Below are positions 46,615 through 54,926 of a stretch of DNA of 64,000 nt, one piece after another. The DNA comes from Gemmatimonadota bacterium (GTDB taxonomy: Bacteria > Gemmatimonadota > Gemmatimonadetes > Longimicrobiales > Gaopeijiaceae), in NCBI GenBank assembly GCA_028873595.1, contig JAPPOV010000052.1, positions 1-64,000 on the forward strand, given 5' to 3'. Positions within the stretch are counted from its first letter, which is position 1. Every line of letters starts with the position of its first letter. The notes beneath the pieces were generated by a model. That model was not told the origin of the DNA, ran no database searches, and worked only from the letters and a program-made list of their open reading frames with translations. Both the position numbers and the translations under genes were made by a program.

Positions 46615-47184
46615 TCAGCCCGCGACGTCCTGTCCCCGCAGGCCGAGCTCCTCCGAGACGGCACGCATGCCGTCGATCACATTCTGAATGTGTTCAGCGC
46701 GTTCGAGTCCAATCAACTCGAGCCCCTTCTGTACTTCGTCACGACTGACGCCTGCGGCGAACTGCTTATCCTTGAGCTTCTTCGTCACCGATTTCGGCTT
46801 CAGATCGTCGATCCCGGTCGGCCGGACAAGGCACGTTGCGAAGACCAGGCCCGACAGCTCGTCACAGGCCACGAGTACCTTGTCGAGGTCACTTGTCGGC
46901 TCGACGCCCGTGAAGTCGGATCGATGTGCGAGGATCGCCTGGAGAATCGGTTCCGGGTAGCCAAGCTCGCGGAGGTGATCGACCGCCGTGAGCGGGTGAT
47001 TCTCCGGATGCTTCTCCCAGTCCAGGTCGTGCAGGAGGCCGGCCAGGCCCCACAGATCTTCATCCTCGCCCCGCATGCGGGCATAGTGTCGAACGGCGGC
47101 TTCGACCGAGTACATGTGCTTACGTAGCCCGTCGTTCTCCACCCAATCTTCGAGGAGTGCGACTGCGTCACTGCGATCCGGCAT
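46615..47184 (-). CDS. HD-domain hydrolase
   Basis: A 189-residue protein from ATG 47184. The HD core is visible: KHMYSVEAAVRHYAR (first His), GLLHDLDWEKHPENHP (HD pair) and AILAHRSDFTG. The C-terminal part (about residues 115-165) is Lys/Asp-rich (LKPKSVTKKLKDKQFAAGVSRDEV). HD enzymes hydrolyse nucleotides or phosphomonoesters; this short type is often annotated as a predicted hydrolase, and the substrate is unknown. It lies about 100 bases from endonuclease III. Confidence 0.8.
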   Translation of the reverse strand: MPDRSDAVALLEDWVENDGLRKHMYSVEAAVRHYARMRGEDEDLWGLAGLLHDLDWEKHPENHPLTAVDHLRELGYPEPILQAILAHRSDFTGVEPTSDLDKVLVACDELSGLVFATCLVRPTGIDDLKPKSVTKKLKDKQFAAGVSRDEVQKGLELIGLERAEHIQNVIDGMRAVSEELGLRGQDVAG

Positions 47185-47282
47185 GAATTCTCTCAATTGT
47201 GGTGTCCGTGCGGTGGCGAAGCTGGGGGCGTGCCGAAGGCCGGTCAACGGCTCGGGGTGCCGAGGTTGCAGCCGGGTGCCCC

Positions 47283-47933
47283 CTAAACCCTCGATGAGGG
47301 ACACAGGTGCGCGAGGACACACGCCTCACACCTGGGTTTCCGCGCGTCGCAGACTCGGCGCCCATGCCAGATGAGGAGGTGTGCCAGCAACGTCCAGCGC
47401 TCGGAGGGGAAGATCTTCATGAGGTCCTGCTCGATCTTCTCCGGCGTCTTCTCTTTCGTGAAGCGAAGAAGGGTCGACAGCCGCTTGATGTGAGTATCGA
47501 CCACCACGCCCTCGTTGAGGTCGAAGGCATTACCAAGCACCACGTTCGCCGTCTTTCTACCCACCCCGGGGAGCGCGTGAAGCTCAGCAATCGTGCGCGG
47601 GACCACCCCCTCGTGCTCGGCCATCAGGCCTCGGGCGAACCCGATGATGTTCTTCGCCTTGTTCCGAAAGAAGCCTGTCGTCCGAACGATCTCTTCGACG
47701 TCTTCTTGCTGGGCATTGGCAAGCGACTCCGCATCGGGATATCGGGCAAAGAGCAATGGCGTAACCATGTTGACGCGCACATCGGTCGTCTGCGCAGAGA
47801 GGATTGTCGCGACCGAGAGCTGGAACGGATTTTCGAAGTCCAGCTCACAGTGCGCGTCCGGATACTCCCCGTAGAGCAGATCGAAGACCTCAGCGGCGCG
47901 CTGGGTGCGAGCCTTCCTGGACTCTCGTGGCAT
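47283..47933 (-). CDS. nth: Endonuclease III (DNA glycosylase / AP lyase)
   Basis: A 216-residue base-excision repair enzyme removing oxidised pyrimidines. FQLSVATILSAQTTDVRVNMVTP is the family N-terminal block. The helix-hairpin-helix with catalytic Lys is LHALPGVGRKTANVVLGNAF, the catalytic Asp is in VVDTHIKRLSTLL, and the 4Fe-4S cluster motif is CDARKPRCEACVLAHLC (C-x6-C-x2-C-x5-C). Complete and of normal length. ATG at 47933, 35 bases after the preceding gene. Confidence 0.94.
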   Translation of the reverse strand: MPRESRKARTQRAAEVFDLLYGEYPDAHCELDFENPFQLSVATILSAQTTDVRVNMVTPLLFARYPDAESLANAQQEDVEEIVRTTGFFRNKAKNIIGFARGLMAEHEGVVPRTIAELHALPGVGRKTANVVLGNAFDLNEGVVVDTHIKRLSTLLRFTKEKTPEKIEQDLMKIFPSERWTLLAHLLIWHGRRVCDARKPRCEACVLAHLCPSSRV

Positions 47934-47968
47934 GGTTATCGGGGTGCGCTTCGCACCGGGTTCGGGTG

Positions 47969-48754
47969 TCAGGCGCTCAGTGTAACCCGCATGAACGGAA
48001 GGGACGATGCCTCCGGTGTCCCCGATTCCGTCTCCGGCTTCATCGCTTCCAACGCGTCCGGTACGCCTTCGGCATATGCAAAAAACCGAGCCAGCAGCTT
48101 GAACACTTCTCCGGCCGAAGCGATACCGTACAGCCCGTCGAGTTCGCCACCCGGCAGGGCCGCTGAAAAATCGGCACCCTCGCCCCGGCCTTCGATTCCG
48201 ACCCAGAGCCCGGCGTCTTCCATTGGAGCCGAGGGGAGCGGCACGACGCCAATCCCGGGGCGATCGGGCCTCAGTCCGGTCACCAACATGCTGTGCAGCA
48301 CCCCCGCCGATGTCACGGTCCAGAAGAGGCCATCGATCGATTCGGGTGTGTCGCCGGGGGACGCTCCAACGACCCAGAACAGGTGCTGTGGAAACTGCAG
48401 ATAGCCCGACGGCGCAGGAGGCTTCGGGCTTCCGGACGGCGCCCCTCCGACGAGGTATCGGGCTGCATGCACGGAGAGCAGGAAGACGGGGCAGCCTGCG
48501 TTCGTGAAGTGGTGCGCGTGATACACGAGACCTCCGAAGCGGGCCAGCGCTCCTTCCGCGTCATCCGCGCCCTCGAGACCGCGGATGAAGTGGTCGACCG
48601 CCCCCATGGTGAGGAACGCTTCCGGCACTTCAGGGTCGGCGCCCCGCCCTTCCGATTCCTCCGAGACCGCAGCCGCGAAGTCTCGAGCGACTTCGGCCGA
48701 CTGGAAGGTGAGTTCCCACGGCGTCGTGCGCGCATATGCGTCGTGTAGTGACAT
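47969..48754 (-). CDS. Protein of unknown function
   Basis: A 261-residue soluble protein starting MSLHDAYARTTPWELTF at ATG 48754. Helical N-terminus (FQSAEVARDFAAAVSEESEGRG, about residues 15-40), then a region with FIRGLEGADDAEGALARFGGLVYHAHHFTNAGCPVFLLS (about 60-95) and PSGYLQFPQHLFWVVGASPGDTPESIDGLFWTV (about 115-150). No signal peptide or nucleotide motif. I do not recognise a family. It lies between the zincin gene (nine bases) and endonuclease III (35 bases), probably one transcript. Confidence 0.6.
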   Translation of the reverse strand: MSLHDAYARTTPWELTFQSAEVARDFAAAVSEESEGRGADPEVPEAFLTMGAVDHFIRGLEGADDAEGALARFGGLVYHAHHFTNAGCPVFLLSVHAARYLVGGAPSGSPKPPAPSGYLQFPQHLFWVVGASPGDTPESIDGLFWTVTSAGVLHSMLVTGLRPDRPGIGVVPLPSAPMEDAGLWVGIEGRGEGADFSAALPGGELDGLYGIASAGEVFKLLARFFAYAEGVPDALEAMKPETESGTPEASSLPFMRVTLSA

Positions 48755-48762
48755 GCGCTCCG

Positions 48763-49494
48763 CTACCCCGCAGGCCGCACCGGTTCCGCGCTCGCCTCCG
48801 ACTCCAGCACCAGAACATCGTCGAACCCCATCATGTGCTTGACCGCTCGGAGCCAGGATCTGCGCCGAAGAAGAACCAGTTCGAACGTTCCGTCGACGTC
48901 GATCCCTTCCACACGGATGAAGTGCACATCTCCGGACTCCGCCGGTCGGGGTATGCGGTACCGCACACCACCCCACTCGAATTCGACGGCCGATGAGGCA
49001 TCGGCGTCACCACGGTCCCATATCTGCTCGAGATACCATGCCTTTTCGACCCGGAACAACCCGGGAGCCACGACCTCCGAATGCTGGTAGTACCACGGAT
49101 CGAAGTCCTGACCGTCGAAGCGCCGAAACATCTCCTCCGAAGCTCGATCCAGATCTTCGAGCGCATCATCCCCGGCGAGTGACTCGAGGTGATGTCGAAG
49201 TTCGTGGGTCAACGTCTCCCAGATCTCATCCTCCCAGTCGAAGTCACGGTCCTCGCGGGAGAGCGCGTCGAAGGAGCCCCAGTACAACGCAATGATCGAG
49301 CGGGTCGTATCCGCGCTTCCGAAGTCGGACAGGTGCTCTTCGGTCAGGCACTCGCCAAGGGTGTAGACGCTCGAGTGGTCAGGGTGCACCCGTGCGTCAC
49401 GACGGACCGTCAGTCCGTCAACACCGTCTTTGTACGCCCGAGGGATCTCCCTCCACGCGATACGCGCATGGCGCTCGAACTCTTCGAACGTCAT
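48763..49494 (-). CDS. Zincin-like metallopeptidase family protein (DUF1025-like)
   Basis: A 243-residue cytoplasmic protein. MTFEEFERHARIAWREIPRAYKDGVDGLTV, an LYWGSF block and TLTHELRHHLESLAGDD (HExxH with the second-helix residues, about residues 98-115) match the small metallopeptidase family seen in many bacteria. A C-terminal extension of about 120 residues (YYQHSEVVAPGLFRVEKAWYLEQ, YRIPRPAESGDVHFIRVEGIDV) is not part of the basic family and looks like a beta-rich domain. Physiological substrate unknown. Confidence 0.7.
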   Translation of the reverse strand: MTFEEFERHARIAWREIPRAYKDGVDGLTVRRDARVHPDHSSVYTLGECLTEEHLSDFGSADTTRSIIALYWGSFDALSREDRDFDWEDEIWETLTHELRHHLESLAGDDALEDLDRASEEMFRRFDGQDFDPWYYQHSEVVAPGLFRVEKAWYLEQIWDRGDADASSAVEFEWGGVRYRIPRPAESGDVHFIRVEGIDVDGTFELVLLRRRSWLRAVKHMMGFDDVLVLESEASAEPVRPAG

Positions 49495-49506
49495 GTCGAC
49501 GCGCGA

Positions 49507-50985
49507 TCAGTCCGCAGCCGGTTGCGTCCCCCCGTCCTTCACCGCAGCCGCGATCCGTTTGTTCAAGAGCAGCAAGACGGCGAGCACGATCACGAACTGG
49601 ATGACCACCGAGCCGACGTTGTACGGACTGAACAGCGTCCACGTCTCGCGGAAGTCGTCGCTGCGCGCGCTCCACAGGAACCAGACCGCCAGGAAGACGG
49701 CCTCGAACGCGACCAGACGCATCGCCCAGTCCCACCACGGACCGATGTGGATGTCGGAGCCCGACTGGTTGATGAAGGTCTCGCGGAACTTCGTCACACC
49801 GTACTTCAAGACCGCGAAGGCGAAGAAGAAGCCCGACACCATGAGCGCTACGCCCCAGACCCAGTCCTGATTCTGAAAGAACTCGAGCTTCAGCGCGCTC
49901 GGAATCCCGAAAAGCAGTCCGGCACCACCGACCATCATGATCGCTTTGCCACGCTCGACGCCCAGGTCCATAAGAAGGCGGGACGCCATCTCGATCATCG
50001 CGACGAGACTCGTCCACGCCGCAAAGACCAGCGCCAGGAAGAAGAGCGCCTGGAAGAACATCCCGCCGGGGATCTGCTGAAAGAGCTGTGGAACCCAGAT
50101 AAACGTCAGACCTTCATTGCCGGACGTCGCCAGCATCGCCTCGGCCTCGGCTACGGGCAGGACTGAGAAGACGGTGCACAGCACCATGATCCCGGCGAGA
50201 AGTGACATCGAGTTGTTCCCGAAGCCGATGACGAAGGCGTTGAGTGCGGTGTCTTCGTTGGCTCTCATGTAGATCGCGTACGTGAGCACGAGCCCCCATC
50301 CGGCTCCCGTGTCCCAGGCGTTCTGCGTGAGCGCCTCGATCCAGATGCTGTAGTTCGTCAGCTCCGACAGCTCGGGCGTGAAGAGAAACGCCAGTCCGTT
50401 CGTCGCGCCCGGGAGGGTGAGCGCCCGAACCGCGAGCACAAGCACCAGGGCAATGAGGCTCGGAATGAGGATCTTCGCAGCGGTCTCGATGCCCTTCACG
50501 CCCTTCGACACGACGAAGAGGGCCATAGTCATCGCGACGGCGTGAGTGAGAAGCGCTCCCGGTGTCGAGTGAAACGCCTCCCAGAACGCGTCCGGCGCGG
50601 CGCCCGGCGTCGGCACATCGCCCATCACCGTCCCAACGAAGAAGCGAATCGTCCACCCCATGACGACCGAGTAGTAGAACATGATCGCCGTTGCGACGAA
50701 GGCGATCCACGCCCCCATCCAGGCGAAGCCGGGCCCGAGGACCTTCACGAACGACCCAATGGCACCCCTTCGCGTCGCCTTGCCCATCCCGAATTCGAGG
50801 ATCAGGAGCGGGATCGACCACGCGAGCAGGAACACCACCCACGCAACGAGGAAGGAGCCCCCACCGTTGTTCGCCGCAATACGCGGGAATCGCCAGATGT
50901 TCCCGGTTCCGACGGCCATGCCGAGCATGGCGAGGAGCATGCCCCAACGGGAACTGAAGACTTCAGATCGGGAGGACACGGGCAC
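49507..50985 (-). CDS. Sodium-dependent NSS-family transporter
   Basis: A symporter of about 491 residues. The family N-terminus is clear: SSRWGMLLAMLGMAVGTGNIWRFPRIAANNGGGSFL, with the unwound first helix (GTGN) that binds sodium and substrate. About eleven or twelve hydrophobic segments follow, including SIWIEALTQNAWDTGAGWGLVLTYAIYM (helix 6 area) and TSLVAMIEMASRLLMD. Start is GTG at 50985 (GGAG four bases upstream) or GTG at 50979; the frame runs further upstream without family character. Prokaryotic members import amino acids such as tryptophan, leucine, methionine or alanine. The MetS-like peptide at 43257 could be its small subunit. Confidence 0.9.
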   Translation of the reverse strand: MPVSSRSEVFSSRWGMLLAMLGMAVGTGNIWRFPRIAANNGGGSFLVAWVVFLLAWSIPLLILEFGMGKATRRGAIGSFVKVLGPGFAWMGAWIAFVATAIMFYYSVVMGWTIRFFVGTVMGDVPTPGAAPDAFWEAFHSTPGALLTHAVAMTMALFVVSKGVKGIETAAKILIPSLIALVLVLAVRALTLPGATNGLAFLFTPELSELTNYSIWIEALTQNAWDTGAGWGLVLTYAIYMRANEDTALNAFVIGFGNNSMSLLAGIMVLCTVFSVLPVAEAEAMLATSGNEGLTFIWVPQLFQQIPGGMFFQALFFLALVFAAWTSLVAMIEMASRLLMDLGVERGKAIMMVGGAGLLFGIPSALKLEFFQNQDWVWGVALMVSGFFFAFAVLKYGVTKFRETFINQSGSDIHIGPWWDWAMRLVAFEAVFLAVWFLWSARSDDFRETWTLFSPYNVGSVVIQFVIVLAVLLLLNKRIAAAVKDGGTQPAAD

Positions 50986-51149
50986 GGCTCTCCGTAGGTC
51001 GTCTGTGAACGTCACGGAAGCGTGACGGGACGGGCGAGAGTATACACGGGGGAGTGAGGGGCAGCTACCGGCATCGGTATCCCGCGTATCGCTGCCTCCG
51101 CATACAGAACTGTGCGAGCGCCTCCAAGGCCTGAGAAGGGCTCGCCCTC

Positions 51150-51593
51150 CTACTCGAAGATGTACGCGATCGCCTGAGCGGCTTGCTGCAGAGTCTCCAC
51201 AGTCAACGTCGCGAGTGCATCCAGTTCCTTGAGCGCATGGATGTGCTCGGACGGCCGGACCAGGACAAGCGGCACTCCATGTGCGACGGCGGCACCCGCA
51301 TCGGACGCGGTGTTCCATTGCTTGTACTTCGGCCCAAAGAACGCGATGCACAGATCCGCGCGCTGCATGAGGACCCGTGTGCGAAGCGTGTTGACCCTCG
51401 CGCCCATCAGGTCACGGTACACGGCACCGGGCTGTTCGCCCAGGATGTCCTCGCCGACGGAGTCCGAGCGATCGTGCACCTCCTGCGGTCCGACGATCTC
51501 GGCGTCGACGCCCAGGTCCCCCAGGTATCCCCGCAACTCGTTTCGCCAGTCGGAGTGGATCTCACCTGCGGCGTAGATCACGATGTCGTCCAT
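51150..51593 (-). CDS. ytoQ: YtoQ-family protein
   Basis: A 147-residue cytoplasmic protein: IVIYAAGEIHSDWRNEL, the VGPQEVHDRSDSVGEDILGE block, DLMGARVNTLRTRVLMQRADLCIAFFGPKYKQWNTASDAGAAVAHG and RPSEHIHALKELDALA. This matches the conserved YtoQ family, with a Rossmann-like fold related to nucleoside 2-deoxyribosyltransferases; no biochemical role is established to my knowledge. ATG at 51593. It follows the glycyl-tRNA synthetase gene by 35 bases on the same strand. Confidence 0.82.
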   Translation of the reverse strand: MDDIVIYAAGEIHSDWRNELRGYLGDLGVDAEIVGPQEVHDRSDSVGEDILGEQPGAVYRDLMGARVNTLRTRVLMQRADLCIAFFGPKYKQWNTASDAGAAVAHGVPLVLVRPSEHIHALKELDALATLTVETLQQAAQAIAYIFE

Positions 51594-51628
51594 GGTCGTT
51601 CCTCGTGTTCTGCTGGATCGCCCGACGG

Positions 51629-52945
51629 TCAGCCGAGGCGCTCTGTGATCCACCCTACGACCTGGTCCGAGGCTACGCGCACCTGCTCGAGCGAATCCCG
51701 GTCGCGGATCGTTACGGTTCCGTCTTCGACCGTCTGACCATCGACGGTAATACACCACGGAGTCCCGACTTCGTCTTGACGGCGGTAGCGACGACCGATG
51801 GCACCCGACTGATCGTAGAAGCAATTGATCGCGTTCGAGCGCAAGTCCGCTTCGATCTTGTGTGCGATCTCCGGCATCCCGTCCTTCTTCACGAGCGGGA
51901 AGACCGCCGCCTTGATTGGTGCGATCTCCGGATTCATGGCCATAAGTACGCGCGTTTCCCCTTCGATCTCCTCCTCACGGTAGGCGTCGGCAAGCACGAC
52001 AAGTGTCGTCCGATCCACGCCCATGGACGTCTCAATCACGTACGGTACGAAGCGCTCGTTCGTCGGAGCATCGATGTACTCGAGGCGCTTGCCCGAGTAC
52101 TCCTGATGCCGGGACAGATCAAAGTCTGTCCGGTTGTGGATGCCCTCGAATTCCTTCCATCCGAACGGGAATTCGTACTCGATGTCGTGAGCATCCTTGG
52201 CATAGTGCGCGAGCTCGTCGGGTCCGTGCTGGTGGAAGCGGAGCTTCTCCTCACGGATACCGAGGTCCTTGTGCCACTGCATACGCACGTCCATCCACTG
52301 CTCGAACCACTGGTCGTCCTCACCGGGTTTCACGAAGAACTGCATCTCCGCCTGTTCGAACTCCCGCGTCCGGAAGATGAAGTTCCCAGGCGTGATCTCA
52401 TTACGAAATGCCTTCCCGATCTGCGCGATGCCAAACGGTACTTTCTGGCGCGCAGCGCCCTGCACGTTCAGGAAGTTCACGAAGATGCCCTGGGCGGTCT
52501 CCGGGCGTATGTAAACGGTGGCCGACGAGTCCTCCACAGGCCCCATGAACGTCTTGAACATGAGGTTGAAGAGGCGCGGCTCGGTGAAGACATCCCTGGT
52601 CCCACACGCCGGGCACTGCCCTCCCTCGACCTCCGGCAGGTCGGCCCGGAAGCGCCGATGGCAGTTCGTGCACTCGATGAGCGGGTCGGTGAAGCCTTCG
52701 ACGTGGCCTGAGGCCTCCCAGACCCGGGGATGCATCAGGATCGCCGCGTCGAGTCCCTCGATGTCGTCGCGCCGATGCACCATCGAGGACCACCAGCGCT
52801 CCTTGATGTTGCGCTTCAGCTCGACACCCAGAGGGCCATAGTCCCAGACGGAGCCGGTTCCCCCGTAGATCTCTGAGGACTGAAAGATGTATCCGCGTCG
52901 TTTGGACAGCGAGACGAGCTTGTCCATCAGGTCGGCGTTGGACAT
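51629..52945 (-). CDS. glyS: Glycyl-tRNA synthetase, dimeric type
   Basis: A 438-residue class II synthetase charging tRNA-Gly. LMDKLVSLSKRRGYIFQSSEIYGG and VWDYGPLGVELKRNIKERWW are the family N-terminus. A zinc-like CTNCHRRFRAD...CPACGTRDV insert lies at about residues 92-120. Motif 2 is FRNEITPGNFIFRTREFEQAEMQFF, and motif 3 is in VPYVIETSMGVDRTTLVVLADAY. The C-terminal anticodon-binding domain spans about 335-438. This is the alpha-2 form, not the bacterial alpha2-beta2 GlyQS pair. ATG at 52945, divergent from the NfuA-like gene. Confidence 0.95.
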   Translation of the reverse strand: MSNADLMDKLVSLSKRRGYIFQSSEIYGGTGSVWDYGPLGVELKRNIKERWWSSMVHRRDDIEGLDAAILMHPRVWEASGHVEGFTDPLIECTNCHRRFRADLPEVEGGQCPACGTRDVFTEPRLFNLMFKTFMGPVEDSSATVYIRPETAQGIFVNFLNVQGAARQKVPFGIAQIGKAFRNEITPGNFIFRTREFEQAEMQFFVKPGEDDQWFEQWMDVRMQWHKDLGIREEKLRFHQHGPDELAHYAKDAHDIEYEFPFGWKEFEGIHNRTDFDLSRHQEYSGKRLEYIDAPTNERFVPYVIETSMGVDRTTLVVLADAYREEEIEGETRVLMAMNPEIAPIKAAVFPLVKKDGMPEIAHKIEADLRSNAINCFYDQSGAIGRRYRRQDEVGTPWCITVDGQTVEDGTVTIRDRDSLEQVRVASDQVVGWITERLG

Positions 52946-53120
52946 GAAAAGCCTTGAGTCGTCTGGGTTTTCGGGTCTCCCGAAGGCCGCGAAAGGTATC
53001 CGGGCCGGAGAGGGCGATCAACGGCCCGATCAGCACCGGACCGAGTCCGTCCCCGAACCCACGGACGCAGCTCGTGTAGTACATTCTGTTGTCTCTTTGT
53101 CGACCCGATTTCCCCCGCAG
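52946..53120. promoter_or_regulatory. Divergent promoter region glyS / nfuA-like
   Basis: About 175 bases between two outward-reading genes. An open frame crosses it in the plus strand, but its residues are Arg/Ser/Pro-rich and unlike the domain that begins at 53121. No T-box or other leader structure seen for the synthetase. Confidence 0.3.
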
Positions 53121-53717
53121 ATGATCTCGTTCACCGATCACGCCGCCGACGTCCTGAAGACATTCCTCGCCGGTGACCCCGAACCCAGCCAGGCTCTCCG
53201 GATCTCCGTCAGCGGTACGAAGACCGCACCCCGCTTCGACCTGACCCTGGTCGAACAGTCCGAACAGACGGAGGACGAACGCGCCGTTACGGCGAACGGC
53301 TTCGAAATCCTGGTTCGAGAAGATGACTTTGAGCTTCTCGACGGCGCCACGGTCGACTACGTGGAACGGGTCAACGAAAGCGGCTTCGAAGTCCGCCCGG
53401 CCAAGGGCAAGGTACCCGACCCCGCAGTGAAGCGAGCCAGCACCGGCGAGCCGACGGGCGAAATCGCCGACGCCGTACGTGCCGTGCTCGACAGTCAGGT
53501 CAACCCGGCGATCGCCGCGCACGGTGGGATGATTTCGCTCGTGGACGTCGAAGAAACGGACATCTACGTGGAAATGAGTGGAGGCTGCCAAGGCTGCGCA
53601 CTGTCCCGCATGACACTCCGTCAGGGCGTGGAGCGAATGTTGCGCGAAGCGGTGCCCCAGCTGACGGCAGTGCACGACGTTACAGACCACTCGTCCGGAG
53701 AAAACCCCTACCTCTGA
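53121..53717 (+). CDS. nfuA: NfuA-like iron-sulfur carrier (HesB-like + NifU C-terminal domains)
   Basis: A 198-residue protein that carries Fe-S clusters to apo-enzymes. The N-terminal A-type-carrier-like domain (about residues 1-95; ISFTDHAADVLKTFLAGD, LRISVSGTKTAPRFDLTLVEQ) lacks the cysteines of true A-type carriers, as in E. coli NfuA. The C-terminal NifU domain (about 110-195; VLDSQVNPAIAAHGGMISLVDVEETDIYVEMSGGCQGCALSRMTLRQGVERML) has the CxxC cluster ligands. ATG at 53121; translation probably does not begin at upstream codons of the same frame. Ends four bases before the cyanophycinase-like gene. Confidence 0.9.
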   Translation: MISFTDHAADVLKTFLAGDPEPSQALRISVSGTKTAPRFDLTLVEQSEQTEDERAVTANGFEILVREDDFELLDGATVDYVERVNESGFEVRPAKGKVPDPAVKRASTGEPTGEIADAVRAVLDSQVNPAIAAHGGMISLVDVEETDIYVEMSGGCQGCALSRMTLRQGVERMLREAVPQLTAVHDVTDHSSGENPYL

Positions 53718-53721
53718 TGCC

Positions 53722-54630
53722 GTGACCACACGCGGGCTCCGCACGCTCTTCCTCGGCCTGACCGCCGCCTGTTCAGCGGTCAGCAGTGGAGACCTCGGTG
53801 CCCAGACGTGCGTTCAACCTTGTGTGGGACCACCGCGCGGTGCTCTCATCGCGGCTGGCGGAGGCCGACTCGACCCAGCCATTTACGAGCGGTTCGTAGA
53901 ACTGGCCGGCGGTTCGGACGCCAGGATCGTTCTCATTCCGACGGCGGGCGCTCAATACGGCTCGCATGACGGGTGGACGGCGATTGACGAACTCAGAAAA
54001 GCAGGAGCCGAGCACCTCGAGGTTCTTCACACGAGGTCCGAAAAGGTGGCAGATCTTGCCCCTTTCGCATCGGCACTGAACTGGGCGACTGGAGTCTGGT
54101 TCTCCGGAGGTCGTCAGTGGCGGCTCGTCGATGTTTACCTCGGCACGGAAACACACCGGAAACTGGAGCGTCTCCTGCAGCGGGGTGGTGTGATTGGGGG
54201 TAATTCGGCGGGCGCGTCGGCTCTGGCTTCGTTCCTGTTGCGTGGGGGTGAATACAATGGACAGATCATCTCGAGGGAGCGGTCCGTGGGCTTCGGCTTC
54301 CTGCGCGGTGTCGCAGTCGACCAGCACCTGCTCACGCGTGGGCGTGAGAATGAGATGTTCGAAGTTCTGCGGCGCGAACCGCAGCTCCTCGGTATCGGGC
54401 TCGATGAAGGGGCCGCCGTGGTGGTGACCGGAGACCTCGCCCGCGTGATCGATGGGCGCGTTGCGATCTACGACATTACCGATCCCGAATCGCTGATCCC
54501 ACTCAGGTGGCTGGATACCGGTGATGTGTACGATCTGGGAGCACGCCGCGCTGTGCTGACCGGTACCGGGCGTCCCCCGGCGCCAGTCCCCGACTCTGTC
54601 GGCTCGGAGCCACCAAGCCAGCTTCCGTAA
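53722..54630 (+). CDS. Exported cyanophycinase-like S51 peptidase
   Basis: A 302-residue protein. Signal peptide after GTG 53722 (LRTLFLGLTAACSAVSSGDLGAQ), then a Rossmann-like peptidase-E fold: GALIAAGGGRLDPAIYERFVEL, RIVLIPTAGAQYG, GVWFSGGRQWRLV, and the nucleophile block GGVIGGNSAGASALASFLLRGG with the active Ser. VDQHLLTRGRENEMFEVL matches the cyanophycinase DQH-x3-RGR element, and IGLDEGAAVVV completes the site. Cyanophycinase cleaves multi-L-arginyl-poly-aspartate or related isopeptides; exported homologues probably act on beta-aspartyl dipeptides outside the cytoplasm. Start spaced four bases from the NfuA-like stop. Confidence 0.85.
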   Translation: MTTRGLRTLFLGLTAACSAVSSGDLGAQTCVQPCVGPPRGALIAAGGGRLDPAIYERFVELAGGSDARIVLIPTAGAQYGSHDGWTAIDELRKAGAEHLEVLHTRSEKVADLAPFASALNWATGVWFSGGRQWRLVDVYLGTETHRKLERLLQRGGVIGGNSAGASALASFLLRGGEYNGQIISRERSVGFGFLRGVAVDQHLLTRGRENEMFEVLRREPQLLGIGLDEGAAVVVTGDLARVIDGRVAIYDITDPESLIPLRWLDTGDVYDLGARRAVLTGTGRPPAPVPDSVGSEPPSQLP

Positions 54631-54867
54631 GGCGAACCTTCGGGGCCCACAGCGTAAACCACTTCCGTTGGGTCGAACCGAGGACCAGGCCACGAGTCAC
54701 TGATGGATGCGCTCCGGCGGAGATGCGGCGTGGCGTGCCGGTGCCTGCGTACGTGACCTACTCGATTCCGAGCGCCTGAAGCTCGCTCAGCACGTGGCTG
54801 CGGAGGCCCAGAGACTGGACTGCAGAAGTGTAAATCGACGTCGGCCTGGCTGCGAGAGTAGAGAACA

Positions 54868-54900
54868 GCGCCCCTCCGAACCGGAGGTCCGAAGGGGCGC
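54868..54900. terminator. Bidirectional terminator-like hairpin between convergent genes
   Basis: An 8-bp perfect stem GCGCCCCT/AGGGGCGC (54868-54875 with 54893-54900) with further CCG/CGG pairing inside. It lies between the stop at 54630 and the convergent stop at 54927. No T-run on either side, so termination strength is uncertain. The remaining about 230 bases before it hold nothing I can support. Confidence 0.5.
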
Positions 54901-54926
54901 ACGTCGACCGCGGGGTCAAGGTCGTT

